This document shows positions 24,090 through 33,707 of a stretch of 64,000 bases of DNA, one piece after another. Where the stretch lies: the NCBI GenBank assembly GCA_963665005.2, contig CAXXTQ010000001.1:1674001-1738000 (forward strand), given 5' to 3'. A program made the position numbers and the translations under genes. Every line of letters begins with the position of its first letter. Position 1 is the stretch's first letter. The notes beneath the pieces were generated by a model. That model was given only the letters and a program-made list of their open reading frames with translations, ran no database searches and was not told the origin of the DNA. This stretch comes from G963665005 sp963665005 (GTDB lineage Bacteria; Bacillota; Clostridia; Christensenellales; SZUA-584).

Positions 24090-25469
24090 TTATTCTAAAT
24101 AGTTCTTTATTTTATTGATATGTTTTTTTACGCTCTGAGCATTCGGCCCGCCGTATACCGCTCGTTTATCAACGCAGGTCTCAAGCGACAGCGCTTGGTA
24201 AACATCGTCTGAAAAAAGCGGGCTTAGTTTTTTGAACTCTTCGATCGACAGCTCGTCAATTGCTTTGCTTTTTTGTTCGCAGTAAATAACAAGCTTTCCG
24301 ACGATTTCGTGCGCGTCTCGAAACGGCATTCCTTTTTTGGCAAGATAATCGGCTGCGTCAGTGGCGTTTGTAAAGCCTTTTCCTGCGCTTTTTTTCATTT
24401 CATCTTTGTTCCATTCTGCCGTTTGAATCATGCCTGTAAACACGGTCAGGCAAGCTGATATTGTATCGTATGCGTCAAAGAGCGCTTCTTTGTCTTCCTG
24501 CATATCTTTGTTGTATGCTAAAGGCAGCCCCTTCATTACGGTAAGCAGAGATATCAAATCTCCGTAAACACGCCCCGTTTTGCCGCGAATGAGTTCGGCC
24601 ATGTCGGGGTTTTTCTTCTGAGGCATTATTGAAGAGCCGGTAGAATAGCTCTCGCTTAAGCAAATCAAAGAGAACTCGTTAGTAGACCAGAGTATAACCT
24701 CTTCGCAAAACCTTGAAAGATGCATGGCTAATACGCTTGCCGCATAGATGAAATCGAGTATATAATCCCTGTCGCTGACTGCGTCCATGCTGTTGTTAGT
24801 TATATCCGAAAAACCAAGCTCTTTTGCTACCATTCCGCGGTCAAGAGGATAAGTCGTGGCACACAGCGCGCCCGATCCGAGCGGCATTACATCCGCCGCT
24901 ATAAGCGCATTGTCAAACCGCGTGCAGTCGCGCAAAAACATTTCGCAGTACGCCATCATATAATGCGCGAGCGTTGTAGGCTGCGCTTTCTGCAAATGCG
25001 TATATGCCGGCATTATCGTGTTTAGGTTATCTTGTGCAATATCAATAAGAGCGGACATTAGCTCTTTTATTAAACCGGAAATATCAAGGCACGCCTGCTT
25101 TACAAACATACGCGTATCAAGAGCAACCTGGTCGTTACGGCTGCGGCCTGTATGAAGTTTTTTTCCGGCATCGCCTATGCGCTGCGTTAAAAGCCTTTCG
25201 ACCGCCATGTGGATATCTTCATCGTTCTTTGAAAATTCAGCGCGCCCGTTTTCGAGATCATCTAGTATATCCGAAAGCCCCGACTCAATTTTGCTGCAGT
25301 CGGGCTGGCTTATTATGCCTGTTTTGCAGAGCATTTTTGCGTGAGCAATGCTTCCGAGTATATCCATGCGAAAAAGACGGCTGTCAAAACGTATAGAAGA
25401 ATGAAAATCTGCGGCGAAATCATTTGTCTCCAATGAAAAACGGCCGCTCCACATTTTTTTGCTTTCCAT
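24090..25469 (-). CDS. argH: Argininosuccinate lyase
   Basis: 459 residues. Signature GSSIMPQKKNPD (catalytic-loop Ser), plus HTGRSRNDQVALDTR and TAYTHLQKAQPTTLAHY. It splits argininosuccinate to arginine and fumarate. The start lies 2 bases after the argG stop and uses the AGAGGAAA site at the end of argG, so the two enzymes are coupled. It is the last gene of the argGH operon. Confidence 0.97.
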   Translation of the reverse strand: MESKKMWSGRFSLETNDFAADFHSSIRFDSRLFRMDILGSIAHAKMLCKTGIISQPDCSKIESGLSDILDDLENGRAEFSKNDEDIHMAVERLLTQRIGDAGKKLHTGRSRNDQVALDTRMFVKQACLDISGLIKELMSALIDIAQDNLNTIMPAYTHLQKAQPTTLAHYMMAYCEMFLRDCTRFDNALIAADVMPLGSGALCATTYPLDRGMVAKELGFSDITNNSMDAVSDRDYILDFIYAASVLAMHLSRFCEEVILWSTNEFSLICLSESYSTGSSIMPQKKNPDMAELIRGKTGRVYGDLISLLTVMKGLPLAYNKDMQEDKEALFDAYDTISACLTVFTGMIQTAEWNKDEMKKSAGKGFTNATDAADYLAKKGMPFRDAHEIVGKLVIYCEQKSKAIDELSIEEFKKLSPLFSDDVYQALSLETCVDKRAVYGGPNAQSVKKHINKIKNYLE

Positions 25470-25471
25470 AA

Positions 25472-26677
25472 CTATTTCCTCTTTTCGTCCAGTAATGCCT
25501 TTACTTTAAGCGGCAGACCAAACAGATTTATAAAACCTTCCGCGTCGTGCTGATTATAAACTTCGTCTTCTCCGAAAGTGGCGAACTCTTCGCTGTATAA
25601 AGAATACTCCGATTTAATGCCGACGGATACAGCGCTTCCTTTATAAAGCTTGACGCGTACAGTGCCCGTTACGTTTTGCTGTGTGTTGTCGACAAACGCG
25701 CTTAGCGCCTCGCGAAGAGGAGAAAACCATTGCCCGTTGTATACAATATCTGCAAATTTTAACGCAATGCCCTGCTTATAATGCGATGTCTCTCTATCTA
25801 GAGTTATGCTCTCTAGAGCGCGGTGCGCTTCGTATAGTATAGTTCCGCCCGGTGTTTCGTATACGCCTCTGCTTTTCATTCCCACAAGGCGGTTTTCCAC
25901 CATGTCGTCTATGCCTACGCCGTTTTTCGCGCCCGCTTCGTTAAGAGTTTCTATTATCTTAGCGGGGGAGAGCGCTTTGCCGTCTACAGCTACCGGCACG
26001 CCTTTTTCAAAATCCACTTCAACGTAAGTCGGTGAATCGGGCGCGTCTTCGGGATTCACGCATATCATGTAAAGATCCTTCAATGGTTCGTTCCAAGGGT
26101 CTTCAAGGTCGGCGCCCTCGTGGCTTAAATGCCAGATATTCCTGTCCATGCTGTACGGGCGAGTTTTGGAAACGGGGAGCGGCAGGTTTCTTTGCTCAAG
26201 ATATGCAATCGCCTCTTCGCGCGATTTTATGTCCCATATACGCCAGGGCGCTATTATCTTCATGTTGGGCGCGAGAGCTTTTATAGTAAGCTCGAACCTT
26301 ACCTGGTCGTTGCCTTTTCCCGTTGCGCCGTGACAGATAGCGTCGCAGTTCTCAAGCTTTGCAATCTCTACAAGCCTTTTGGCGATTATAGGCCGCGCTG
26401 TAGATGTTCCCAGCAGATACTTGCCTTCGTAAACCGCGCCCGCCTTTAAAGTCGGGAAAATAAAATCTGTAATATATTCTTCTACGAGGTCTTCTATATA
26501 TATCTTAGAAGCGCCGCTTTCTATAGCTTTTTTGTTAAGCGGGCTTAGCTCTTCGCCCTGCCCGACGTCAGCCGCCATACACACCACTTCGCAGTCGTAA
26601 TTTTCTTTAAGCCAGGGAATTATAACCGAAGTATCGAGCCCTCCCGAATATGCAAGCAGTACTTTTTCTTTAGCCAT
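25472..26677 (-). CDS. argG: Argininosuccinate synthase
   Basis: 401 residues from the ATG at 26677 (MAKEKVLLAYSGGLDTSV), preceded by GGAGG at 11 bases; upstream in-frame ATGs would overlap the promoter. The ATP pyrophosphatase P-loop AYSGGLDTS, and GATGKGNDQVRFE, are intact. It joins citrulline and aspartate. The promoter carries two ARG boxes (26703-26736), so arginine should repress it through ArgR. Citrulline-forming genes (argF) are elsewhere. Confidence 0.97.
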   Translation of the reverse strand: MAKEKVLLAYSGGLDTSVIIPWLKENYDCEVVCMAADVGQGEELSPLNKKAIESGASKIYIEDLVEEYITDFIFPTLKAGAVYEGKYLLGTSTARPIIAKRLVEIAKLENCDAICHGATGKGNDQVRFELTIKALAPNMKIIAPWRIWDIKSREEAIAYLEQRNLPLPVSKTRPYSMDRNIWHLSHEGADLEDPWNEPLKDLYMICVNPEDAPDSPTYVEVDFEKGVPVAVDGKALSPAKIIETLNEAGAKNGVGIDDMVENRLVGMKSRGVYETPGGTILYEAHRALESITLDRETSHYKQGIALKFADIVYNGQWFSPLREALSAFVDNTQQNVTGTVRVKLYKGSAVSVGIKSEYSLYSEEFATFGEDEVYNQHDAEGFINLFGLPLKVKALLDEKRK

Positions 26678-26702
26678 TGTCTTTATTACCTCCGAATTAT
26701 TT

Positions 26703-26737
26703 CTCATAATTATACAACAAAATGTATAATTATGCAA
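26703..26737 (-). promoter_or_regulatory. argGH promoter overlapped by two ARG boxes
   Basis: On the minus strand TTGCAT (26737-26732), a 17-base spacer and TATAAT (26714-26709) form the promoter. Box 1, TGCATAATTATACA (26736-26723), matches TGnATwwwwATnCA perfectly and covers the -35. Box 2 (26716-26703) reads TGTATAATTATGAG, matches one half, and covers the -10. Their centres are 20 bases apart, the spacing of paired ArgR sites. The two also form an 11-base inverted repeat. Confidence 0.85.
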
Positions 26738-26862
26738 TAGATTTATTTATTTTTATTACCAATGATATTCTAATCTATAATCGAGGCAAAGTAAATAGCT
26801 TCTGATTATTAACAAAGGTAAGCAAATAATTAAATAATCGATGAATTTTGGGCTCTTTTACG

Positions 26863-26891
26863 TTGCATTGGAATTGTATATATGGTACTAT
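26863..26891 (+). promoter_or_regulatory. Possible promoter for tig
   Basis: TTGCAT (26863-26868), a 17-base spacer and TACTAT (26886-26891). A second TATAAT at 26920-26925 lacks a -35 but is closer to the start. Which one is used cannot be decided from sequence. Apart from these and the argG promoter, the gap 26738-26965 is AT-rich with no other feature seen. Confidence 0.5.
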
Positions 26892-26965
26892 GTAACAGCA
26901 TTTTTTAACGTAAACTCGTTATAATGCTATTATTTTGGTTATATATAATGCAGGAGGATAGAGTA

Positions 26966-28303
26966 TTGGCAAAACAGGAGAACGTTGGCGTAAATAAGGT
27001 AAAGGTAGAAATAGAGGTGTCTCCCGAAGATTTTGCGGCAGCGCTTCAAGCGGCTTATATAAAGAACAGAGGCAAATTCTCTGTTCAGGGATTCAGAAAA
27101 GGAAAGGTCCCAAAACCGGTAATAGAAAGCCATTACGGCGAGGGGATTTTCTTTGAGGACGCTTTTGAAGCGCTGTTTCCCGAAAGCTATACAAACGCTG
27201 TTGACGAATTGGAGATAGTTCCCGTTTCGCGGCCGGATGTTGATATTGTCAATATTGGCAAAAAAGAAGGCATTGTGTATACCGCAGAAGTTTTTGTAAA
27301 GCCCGAAGTAAAACTCGGACAGTATAAAGGCGTTAAAGCAGAGGAAGAAAAAGCAAAGGTCGACAAGGCGCTCGTAGACGAAGAGATAAACAAAACTGCC
27401 GACCGCAACGCAAGATGGGTAGACGTAGACAGGGCGGTCAAAAATAACGACAAAGTGGTTTTAGATTATTCGGGAAGCATAGACGGCGTTAAATTCGACG
27501 GAGGAACGGCTGAAAACCAGTCTTTGGATATTGGTTCGGGTATGTTCATACCCGGCTTCGAAGAGCAGGTAATAGGCCTTAAAAAAGAGGAAGAAAAAGA
27601 CATTACGGTAAAATTTCCCGAAGAATATCAGGCAGACCATCTGGCGGGCAAAGACGCAGTTTTTCATATAAAGCTGCATGACATAAAAGAAAAAGAGATG
27701 CCGGCGATTGATGATGAGTTTGCGCAGGACGTTTCAGAATTCGACACTATGGAAGAATATCGTGCGAGCATACTAAAGCGCCTTGAGGAAGAAGCGCAAA
27801 ACAGAGCGAAATCGCAGACGGAGAGCAACGTTATTGAAGCAGTTGTTAAAAACGCCGAAATAGATTTGCCCGACTGTATGATAGAAAACCAAATCGATAA
27901 TCAGCTAAAGCAGATAGAATACAGCTTGATGTATCAGGGAATGAAACTGGAAGATTATTTAAAGATGACTGGCGGTACTATGGAAGGCCTGCGCAAGGAT
28001 TACAGAGATTCCGCAGAAAAATCTGTCAGGACACAGCTTGTTCTGGAAGCTATCAAAGAAGCGGAAAAAATTGAAGCTTCGGATGAACAAGTCGAGAAAG
28101 AACTGGAGCAAAGAGCTAAAAGAAGCAAGAAAGATATAGAAGAAATTAAAAAAGAGATCAAAGAGCAAGAGCTTGAGTATATCAAAGATAATCTGGCGTA
28201 TGATAATACGGTATCGTTTCTTGTAGATAACGCTGTTTTGCAGGCGCCAAAGAAAAAAACTAAAAAGGACAACGCAGAGAAGGAAAATACTAAGGATAAA
28301 TAG
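26966..28303 (+). CDS. tig: Trigger factor (ribosome-associated chaperone and prolyl isomerase)
   Basis: About 445 residues from the TTG at 26966, chosen because AGGAGG lies 8 bases before it and MAKQENVGVNKVKVEIEV fits the family start. The ribosome-binding loop is GFRKGKVPKPVIE (near residue 45). The FKBP-type domain follows (KVVLDYSGSIDGVKFDGG to VKFPEEY), then a helical C-terminal chaperone arm ending in a Lys/Asp-rich tail. It heads tig-clpP-clpX, a common arrangement linking folding and proteolysis. Confidence 0.96.
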   Translation: MAKQENVGVNKVKVEIEVSPEDFAAALQAAYIKNRGKFSVQGFRKGKVPKPVIESHYGEGIFFEDAFEALFPESYTNAVDELEIVPVSRPDVDIVNIGKKEGIVYTAEVFVKPEVKLGQYKGVKAEEEKAKVDKALVDEEINKTADRNARWVDVDRAVKNNDKVVLDYSGSIDGVKFDGGTAENQSLDIGSGMFIPGFEEQVIGLKKEEEKDITVKFPEEYQADHLAGKDAVFHIKLHDIKEKEMPAIDDEFAQDVSEFDTMEEYRASILKRLEEEAQNRAKSQTESNVIEAVVKNAEIDLPDCMIENQIDNQLKQIEYSLMYQGMKLEDYLKMTGGTMEGLRKDYRDSAEKSVRTQLVLEAIKEAEKIEASDEQVEKELEQRAKRSKKDIEEIKKEIKEQELEYIKDNLAYDNTVSFLVDNAVLQAPKKKTKKDNAEKENTKDK

Positions 28304-28344
28304 AATATTATAAGTATAGTTTTATATTTACGGAGGAAACTTTT

Positions 28345-28929
28345 ATGACATTAGTACCATATGTTATTGAACAGACAAGCAAGGGGGAAAGAAGTTACGA
28401 CATTTTTTCTCGTTTGTTAAAAGATAGAATAATTTTTATAAGCGGCGAGGTAGAAGATTCTATGGCAAACCTTGCGGTGGCTCAGATGATTTTTTTAGAA
28501 GCTGAAGACCCTGACAAAGATATATTTTTGTACATCAACAGCCCGGGCGGCTCTATAACCGCAGGAATGGCGATATACGATACAATGCAGTATATCAAAT
28601 GCGATGTAACTACTATTTGCATAGGTATGGCAGCTTCAATGGGGGCGTTTCTGCTAGCGGCGGGAACACAAGGCAAGCGCAAAGCTCTGCCAAACAGCGA
28701 AGTGCTTATACATCAGCCTTCGGGCGGTACAAGAGGCCAGGCTTCGGATATTGCTATCCATGCCGAGCATATAATAAGCACAAGAAAGAGAATGAACAAA
28801 ATACTGGCCGAAAGAACAGGCCAGACGGTTAAGAAGATAGCTCTTGATACCGAGAGAGATAATTATATGAGCGCCGAGCAGGCTCTCGAATACGGTATTA
28901 TAGACGAAATTATTCAACCGAAAAAATAG
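28345..28929 (+). CDS. clpP: ATP-dependent Clp protease proteolytic subunit
   Basis: 194 residues. The catalytic triad is present: Ser in GMAASMGAFLLAAG, His in EVLIHQPSGG, and Asp in IALDTERDN. The N-terminal VPYVIEQTSKGERSYDIFSRLLK forms the axial loop. It assembles as a 14-mer with ClpX. A perfect ACGGAGGAAAC site precedes the ATG. Confidence 0.98.
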   Translation: MTLVPYVIEQTSKGERSYDIFSRLLKDRIIFISGEVEDSMANLAVAQMIFLEAEDPDKDIFLYINSPGGSITAGMAIYDTMQYIKCDVTTICIGMAASMGAFLLAAGTQGKRKALPNSEVLIHQPSGGTRGQASDIAIHAEHIISTRKRMNKILAERTGQTVKKIALDTERDNYMSAEQALEYGIIDEIIQPKK

Positions 28930-28949
28930 TGATACTAGAAGGTGAATAA

Positions 28950-30233
28950 ATGGCAAATTACAGTGACGAACAAAAACAATTAAAATGCTCGTTTTGCGGA
29001 AAGGCTCAGGAACAGGTAAGAAGGCTTGTCGCCGGGCCCGGCGTATACATTTGTAACGAATGTATTGAGCTCTGCAAAGAGATTATAGAAGAAGATTATC
29101 AGGAGTCAGCTACGTTTGAGATGGGAGATATTCCAAAACCATCCGAAATCGTCGCATCTCTGGACGAATATGTTATAGGCCAGAGCCTTGCGAAAAAGAA
29201 TCTGGCGGTTGCGGTGTATAACCATTACAAGCGAATAAATACTGACGTTAAGCAAGACGACGTAGAGCTTCAGAAAAGCAACATCGTAATGCTTGGGCCG
29301 ACAGGCTGCGGCAAGACTCTTTTGGCGCAGACGCTTGCGCGTATATTAAACGTGCCGTTTGCTATGGCGGACGCAACGTCGCTTACAGAAGCAGGATACG
29401 TCGGAGAAGACGTAGAAAATATACTGCTAAAGCTTATACAGTCGGCGGATTACGATATAGAAAGAGCACAGCGCGGTATAATATATATCGATGAAATTGA
29501 CAAAATCGCAAGAAAGAGCGACAATCCGTCGATTACAAGAGACGTATCGGGCGAAGGCGTACAACAAGCGCTGCTCAAAATTATAGAGGGCACTGTCGCG
29601 AGTGTTCCGCCGCAGGGCGGAAGGAAGCATCCGCACCAGGAGTTTTTGCAGATAGACACAACTAATATTCTGTTTATTTGCGGAGGCGCTTTTGGAGGCC
29701 TTGACAGCATAATCGAAAGAAGGATAGGCAAAAAGACAATGGGTTTCGGCGCGGATATAGCGTCTCATATAGATAAAGATTTATCCGAGCTTTATAAGAA
29801 TATCCTGCCCGAAGATTTGCTTAAATATGGGCTTATTCCGGAGTTTGTAGGCAGGGTGCCGGTGATCGTTACGCTGCACCAGCTTGAGGAAGACGCGCTT
29901 ATAAGCATACTGACACAGCCAAAGAACGCGCTTGTAAAACAGTTCGTCAAGCTCATAGATATGGACGGAGTACAGCTCGAATTTGAGGACGAAGCTCTGG
30001 TGGAGATAGCGAAGCTTGCTATAGACCGCAAAACGGGCGCAAGGGGCCTTAGGGCAATACTTGAATCTATAATGCTCGATGTGATGTACGATATACCGTC
30101 AAGGCAGGATGTTAAAAAATGCGTTATAACAAAAGATACAGTTAAAAACGCTAAAATACCCATTCTTATTCTCGGAGAAAAGGATAAAAGGCAGAAAGCT
30201 CTGCCAAAAGCAAAAAAAGAAAATCTTGCCTGA
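28950..30233 (+). CDS. clpX: Clp protease ATP-binding subunit ClpX
   Basis: 427 residues. An N-terminal zinc-binding domain (CSFCGKAQ ... CNECIELC) is followed by AAA+ motifs: Walker A GPTGCGKT, Walker B IIYIDEIDK, sensor-1 region, and the ClpP-docking loop IGF replaced locally by the MGFGADI segment. It unfolds substrates for ClpP. The gap from clpP is 20 bases with an AAGGTGA site. The operon ends in a strong hairpin at 30247. Confidence 0.97.
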   Translation: MANYSDEQKQLKCSFCGKAQEQVRRLVAGPGVYICNECIELCKEIIEEDYQESATFEMGDIPKPSEIVASLDEYVIGQSLAKKNLAVAVYNHYKRINTDVKQDDVELQKSNIVMLGPTGCGKTLLAQTLARILNVPFAMADATSLTEAGYVGEDVENILLKLIQSADYDIERAQRGIIYIDEIDKIARKSDNPSITRDVSGEGVQQALLKIIEGTVASVPPQGGRKHPHQEFLQIDTTNILFICGGAFGGLDSIIERRIGKKTMGFGADIASHIDKDLSELYKNILPEDLLKYGLIPEFVGRVPVIVTLHQLEEDALISILTQPKNALVKQFVKLIDMDGVQLEFEDEALVEIAKLAIDRKTGARGLRAILESIMLDVMYDIPSRQDVKKCVITKDTVKNAKIPILILGEKDKRQKALPKAKKENLA

Positions 30234-30246
30234 TTAACAGAAACTT

Positions 30247-30284
30247 AAAAAGCGCTTTGCATTAAATATGCAAAAGCGCTTTTT
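30247..30284. terminator. Bidirectional intrinsic terminator after clpX
   Basis: A stem AAAAAGCGCTTTTGC-like, from AAAAAGCGCTTT (30247-30258) with an inner GCA/TGC to AAAAGCGCTTTTT, is followed by T-rich sequence. It also lies at the 3' end of the convergent zinc-ribbon protein gene. Confidence 0.85.
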
Positions 30285-30301
30285 CTTTGCGCAGAAAATT
30301 T

Positions 30302-32467
30302 TTAAGAAACGTACATGGCGTAAAAAGAAGAAGACTCGCTGTCATAGTTGCCGTACAGAGTATAGACTCTGTCAGTAGTTAGTTTTAGCGGTCCGTAATA
30401 ATAACAGCTCATTTCGCCGTCCTGCGAATAAAGCACAAAGTTTTGGACTTCCTTACCCTTCGAAATATTTTTCATGCTTCCTTTTACACAAAGAGAAATT
30501 TCATTAAGGTTTTTATAGTCAGACAGTATTTCGTCTATCGTAAGTATACGCGCTTCCGCAATAAAATTATAAACCTCGGGTACATACTCTATTATTAAAG
30601 TTTGTGTGCTGTCGGTTTTTCCTTCGCTTTTAGCTGTAAGCAGCAAATGGTAAAGGCCGAATTTTTCTAAATTACAGACGGCTGTAAATCGGCCGTTATT
30701 GTCAATTTCCGTAATATAACTAATACCTTCTAAATCAGCGGTTACTGACGCGCCCGGATCTGTGCTTCCTATACATTCAAAAGCGTCATAATAAACTCTT
30801 AGGTAATTGGCTTGGGGTATTAATTTAGTGGGGGGGAGCTGATATGTTACTGTAAAAGTATCTCTGACGGCGGTATAGCCGGGCTGTATAACGTCTATAG
30901 TAAACTTTGCGTCTCCTAGCTTTTCCAGTGGGATATCGGCTTTAAGCGCTCCTGTTTCGTCAATATATCCTGAATAATCCTCTTCATTAAAAAAAACTTT
31001 AGAATCGGGCGAAACTGTTAAATCCAATGTGAAAAAATCTTCGTAAACTATAATATTATCTCCGCTTGGTTTATTTCTTGAATATTTCGCCGTAACTAAA
31101 AAAAGCTCCAGGCCTTCGATATTATAAGTGTAAGATGTTTTTTTGGATTTTACCTCCAGTGCAAAGTCATTTATAACAGGCGAATTTTCGTAAGTTACCA
31201 AATCGAGTGAACGTGCAATTTCGGAATCGGATATTACCATTTGGGCAAAGCCTTTTTGTATATCGTACTCATCATTTAAAGGCTTCACATTTAGACTTAT
31301 GCCGCCTTTTGCATCAATCTGGAAAAGATGTGCGTAATCTCCATTGTCATCTCTTGTCTGCGAAACCGAAACCTGTAAATTGTTTTGAAGAGCCATATCA
31401 TCGGTATTAAGATCTATCTTACCGTCTGTTATATCATAAATAAAGCTTCCGTATCCGCCGTAGGTCGTGTTAACATAAGAATCCAGAAAATAAAACCCGC
31501 CAAAAAGCACACCGGCAGCAAATATCCAAATTATAACGGTTAAAAATACGGGTATTTTGCCTACTGTATGCGGCTTGGTTTCTTTCTTTGCGGCTTTTGC
31601 TTCCCTTGCCGCTTCTCGCTGCTCTTTCTTTTGCTCTTGTATTCTCTTTTTTATCTCTAAGGCTTGCGCCTTTTTCTCTGCCTTGATATCTGCTTTAAAA
31701 TCTGATTTAGTCTCCGTCGTTTCTTCCGATTTTTTATCAACCGCAGGCGGAGATGATTCCCGCCTGACATTAGCGTTTACGGGCGGCATGATTTGAGTTC
31801 GGCTTTTCTTTTCTTCTACTTCTTCAAGCTCAAACAAAGGCGAAGCAGGTTTGCTTTCCGCCCCGGTATCTTGCTGTGCTATGCTGTCATACGTAAATTT
31901 TGAAGCTGCATTTTTCTTTCTCTGCCTGTACTGCCGTATAAACTCTTCCGGGTCAAAATCATCTAAATTATCAAGCTCGGGCAAATTCATATTTTTTATT
32001 GAATTTAATAAATTCAAAGAATTCACGTCTTGTTCTGTCTGGTTATTTTCAGAAGGCGGCATCGCGGGTGATTCTGTTTTTTCCGGTTTGGCAAAAGGCG
32101 AATTTATTTCAATCTGTTTATCATAAACGTTTTTATCAGTGTCTTTATCTTCGTCTTTAAAATTATCGATGTTATCAAAACCGTAGAAATTTATATCCGG
32201 TTTAGTATCATCAGAGCTTTTATAGTTGTTATTTGAAACAAAAGAAAAAGACTTAAGGTCTCCCGAAAAAGTAACAGGTGATTCTTTTACCAGAGGTGTA
32301 TTAGCCGATTCTTCATTTTGTGTATTAGATAGTTTCTGTCTTTTAGCAGCGGAACCGGAATCAGATGACAAATTTTTATTTTGAACAATTTCAACTAAAG
32401 CGCCGCATTTTGGGCACAATACATCTAAACTGCTTAGCTTATTTCCGCACTTGGGGCATTTGCTCAT
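30302..32467 (-). CDS. Large zinc-ribbon, coiled-coil, single-pass surface protein of unknown function
   Basis: 721 residues from the ATG at 32467 (MSKCPKCGN), with GGAGG 7 bases upstream. In order: a CPKC-x10-CPKC zinc ribbon (4-21), a long Ser/Asp/Glu/Asn-rich disordered segment, a Lys/Glu/Ala-rich coiled coil (about 255-295), and one transmembrane helix (about 302-325). The roughly 390-residue exported part is probably made of beta domains; segments such as TFTVTYQLPP and GSTDPGASVTADLEG recall bacterial Ig-like repeats. It ends in a compact domain (CVKGSMKNISKG). A cytosolic zinc ribbon with an outer Ig-like stalk suggests an envelope sensor or scaffold; no function is recognised. It is divergent from the cysteine desulfurase gene. 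Confidence 0.75.
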   Translation of the reverse strand: MSKCPKCGNKLSSLDVLCPKCGALVEIVQNKNLSSDSGSAAKRQKLSNTQNEESANTPLVKESPVTFSGDLKSFSFVSNNNYKSSDDTKPDINFYGFDNIDNFKDEDKDTDKNVYDKQIEINSPFAKPEKTESPAMPPSENNQTEQDVNSLNLLNSIKNMNLPELDNLDDFDPEEFIRQYRQRKKNAASKFTYDSIAQQDTGAESKPASPLFELEEVEEKKSRTQIMPPVNANVRRESSPPAVDKKSEETTETKSDFKADIKAEKKAQALEIKKRIQEQKKEQREAAREAKAAKKETKPHTVGKIPVFLTVIIWIFAAGVLFGGFYFLDSYVNTTYGGYGSFIYDITDGKIDLNTDDMALQNNLQVSVSQTRDDNGDYAHLFQIDAKGGISLNVKPLNDEYDIQKGFAQMVISDSEIARSLDLVTYENSPVINDFALEVKSKKTSYTYNIEGLELFLVTAKYSRNKPSGDNIIVYEDFFTLDLTVSPDSKVFFNEEDYSGYIDETGALKADIPLEKLGDAKFTIDVIQPGYTAVRDTFTVTYQLPPTKLIPQANYLRVYYDAFECIGSTDPGASVTADLEGISYITEIDNNGRFTAVCNLEKFGLYHLLLTAKSEGKTDSTQTLIIEYVPEVYNFIAEARILTIDEILSDYKNLNEISLCVKGSMKNISKGKEVQNFVLYSQDGEMSCYYYGPLKLTTDRVYTLYGNYDSESSSFYAMYVS

Positions 32468-32586
32468 AATAACCTCCGTAGACCGTTTGAGTTTTTGCGC
32501 ATCACACAAAATAGCTGAAATAATGCGCGGAACATGTTATTATAAATAATATTATATACTATTTTATTCTTGGAGGCACTATTTTT

Positions 32587-33705
32587 TTGGAAATATATCT
32601 GGATAACGCCGCGACAACAAAACCGGCGGCAAATAATGCAATCAAAAAGCATACGGATAACGGCTGGTATAATCCTTCTGCTGCGTATTCTCCGGCGGCA
32701 AATGTATTTTTTGAAATAAAAAAAGTTAAATCGCTTATTTGCAGTATTATCGGGCTTGACGGCGATGTGGTTTTTACATCGGGAGGCACGGAGTCAAATA
32801 ACACGGTTATATTATCGGGCACGAAGAATAAAGCCCATTATATCACCAGCGCCATAGAACATCCTTGCGTGTTTGAAATGTTTAAGCATCTTGAATTGAT
32901 GGGAGCGGAGGTCGATTATATTAAACCAAAAGATTTTTGCATAAACGCTTCTGATGTCGCAGAATTGGTAAGAGAAAATACCGCTCTGGTAAGCATTATG
33001 CATGTAAACAATGAAACGGGAGCGCTTAACGATATCGCGGCGTTAAGCAAAGCGGTAAAGGCAAAAAACCCAAACACGCTATTTGCTTCGGACGGCGTTC
33101 AGGCGCTTTTTAAAACGGAAATAAACCTTTCAGGCGGCAATGTTGATTATTATACTTTGAGCGCCCATAAAATAAACGCGTTAAAGGGTACTGGGGCAAT
33201 AGCCGCCGCGAAGGGTGCAAAGCTGAAAAATCTTTTGTACGGAGGAGAGCAGGAGGGTTCGGTAAGGCCGGGTACCGAAAACACGCTTGGCATAACGGCC
33301 TTTTATGAAGCTCTGGAAAAGGGCGGAAAAGATTTAAAAAGCTCGATAGAAAAGGCAAACAAATTAAGTATGCAGCTTCTTGAAGGGCTCAAACACATAG
33401 ACGGCGCATATGTCAACCTTCCCGCGCAAAAAGTCCCGCACATAGTAAACGTTTCGTTCGACGGTGTGCGCGCAGAGGTGCTTTTGCGTACGCTTGCCGA
33501 AAAAGGCATATATATAGGCACGGGGGCGGCTTGTTCTCACGGGAAAATCAGCAGAGTGCTCCTTCAATGCGGAGTTAAAAAAAGACTTGCGGAGGGCGCG
33601 GTAAGAATAAGCTTTAACGCAATGAATACGAGCGAAGAGATGGATATTTTTTTGCAGGAGGCAAAAATCGCAGTAGAACAGCTTAGGAGGTTCAGCCAAA
33701 GATAA
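32587..33705 (+). CDS. Cysteine desulfurase (NifS/IscS-like), partner of ThiI
   Basis: 372 residues starting at TTG (32587) after GGAGG. The PLP lysine lies in LSAHKINALKGTGAI, and the active cysteine in IGTGAACSHGK. HVNNETGA and SGGTESNN are also present. At about 370 residues with a short catalytic loop it fits the NifS-like desulfurases (NifZ type of Bacillus) that sit directly before thiI and supply persulfide for 4-thiouridine. The gap to thiI is 2 bases. It probably does not serve general Fe-S assembly, as no iscU or sufU lies next to it (inference). Confidence 0.9.
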   Translation: MEIYLDNAATTKPAANNAIKKHTDNGWYNPSAAYSPAANVFFEIKKVKSLICSIIGLDGDVVFTSGGTESNNTVILSGTKNKAHYITSAIEHPCVFEMFKHLELMGAEVDYIKPKDFCINASDVAELVRENTALVSIMHVNNETGALNDIAALSKAVKAKNPNTLFASDGVQALFKTEINLSGGNVDYYTLSAHKINALKGTGAIAAAKGAKLKNLLYGGEQEGSVRPGTENTLGITAFYEALEKGGKDLKSSIEKANKLSMQLLEGLKHIDGAYVNLPAQKVPHIVNVSFDGVRAEVLLRTLAEKGIYIGTGAACSHGKISRVLLQCGVKKRLAEGAVRISFNAMNTSEEMDIFLQEAKIAVEQLRRFSQR

Positions 33706-33707
33706 CT

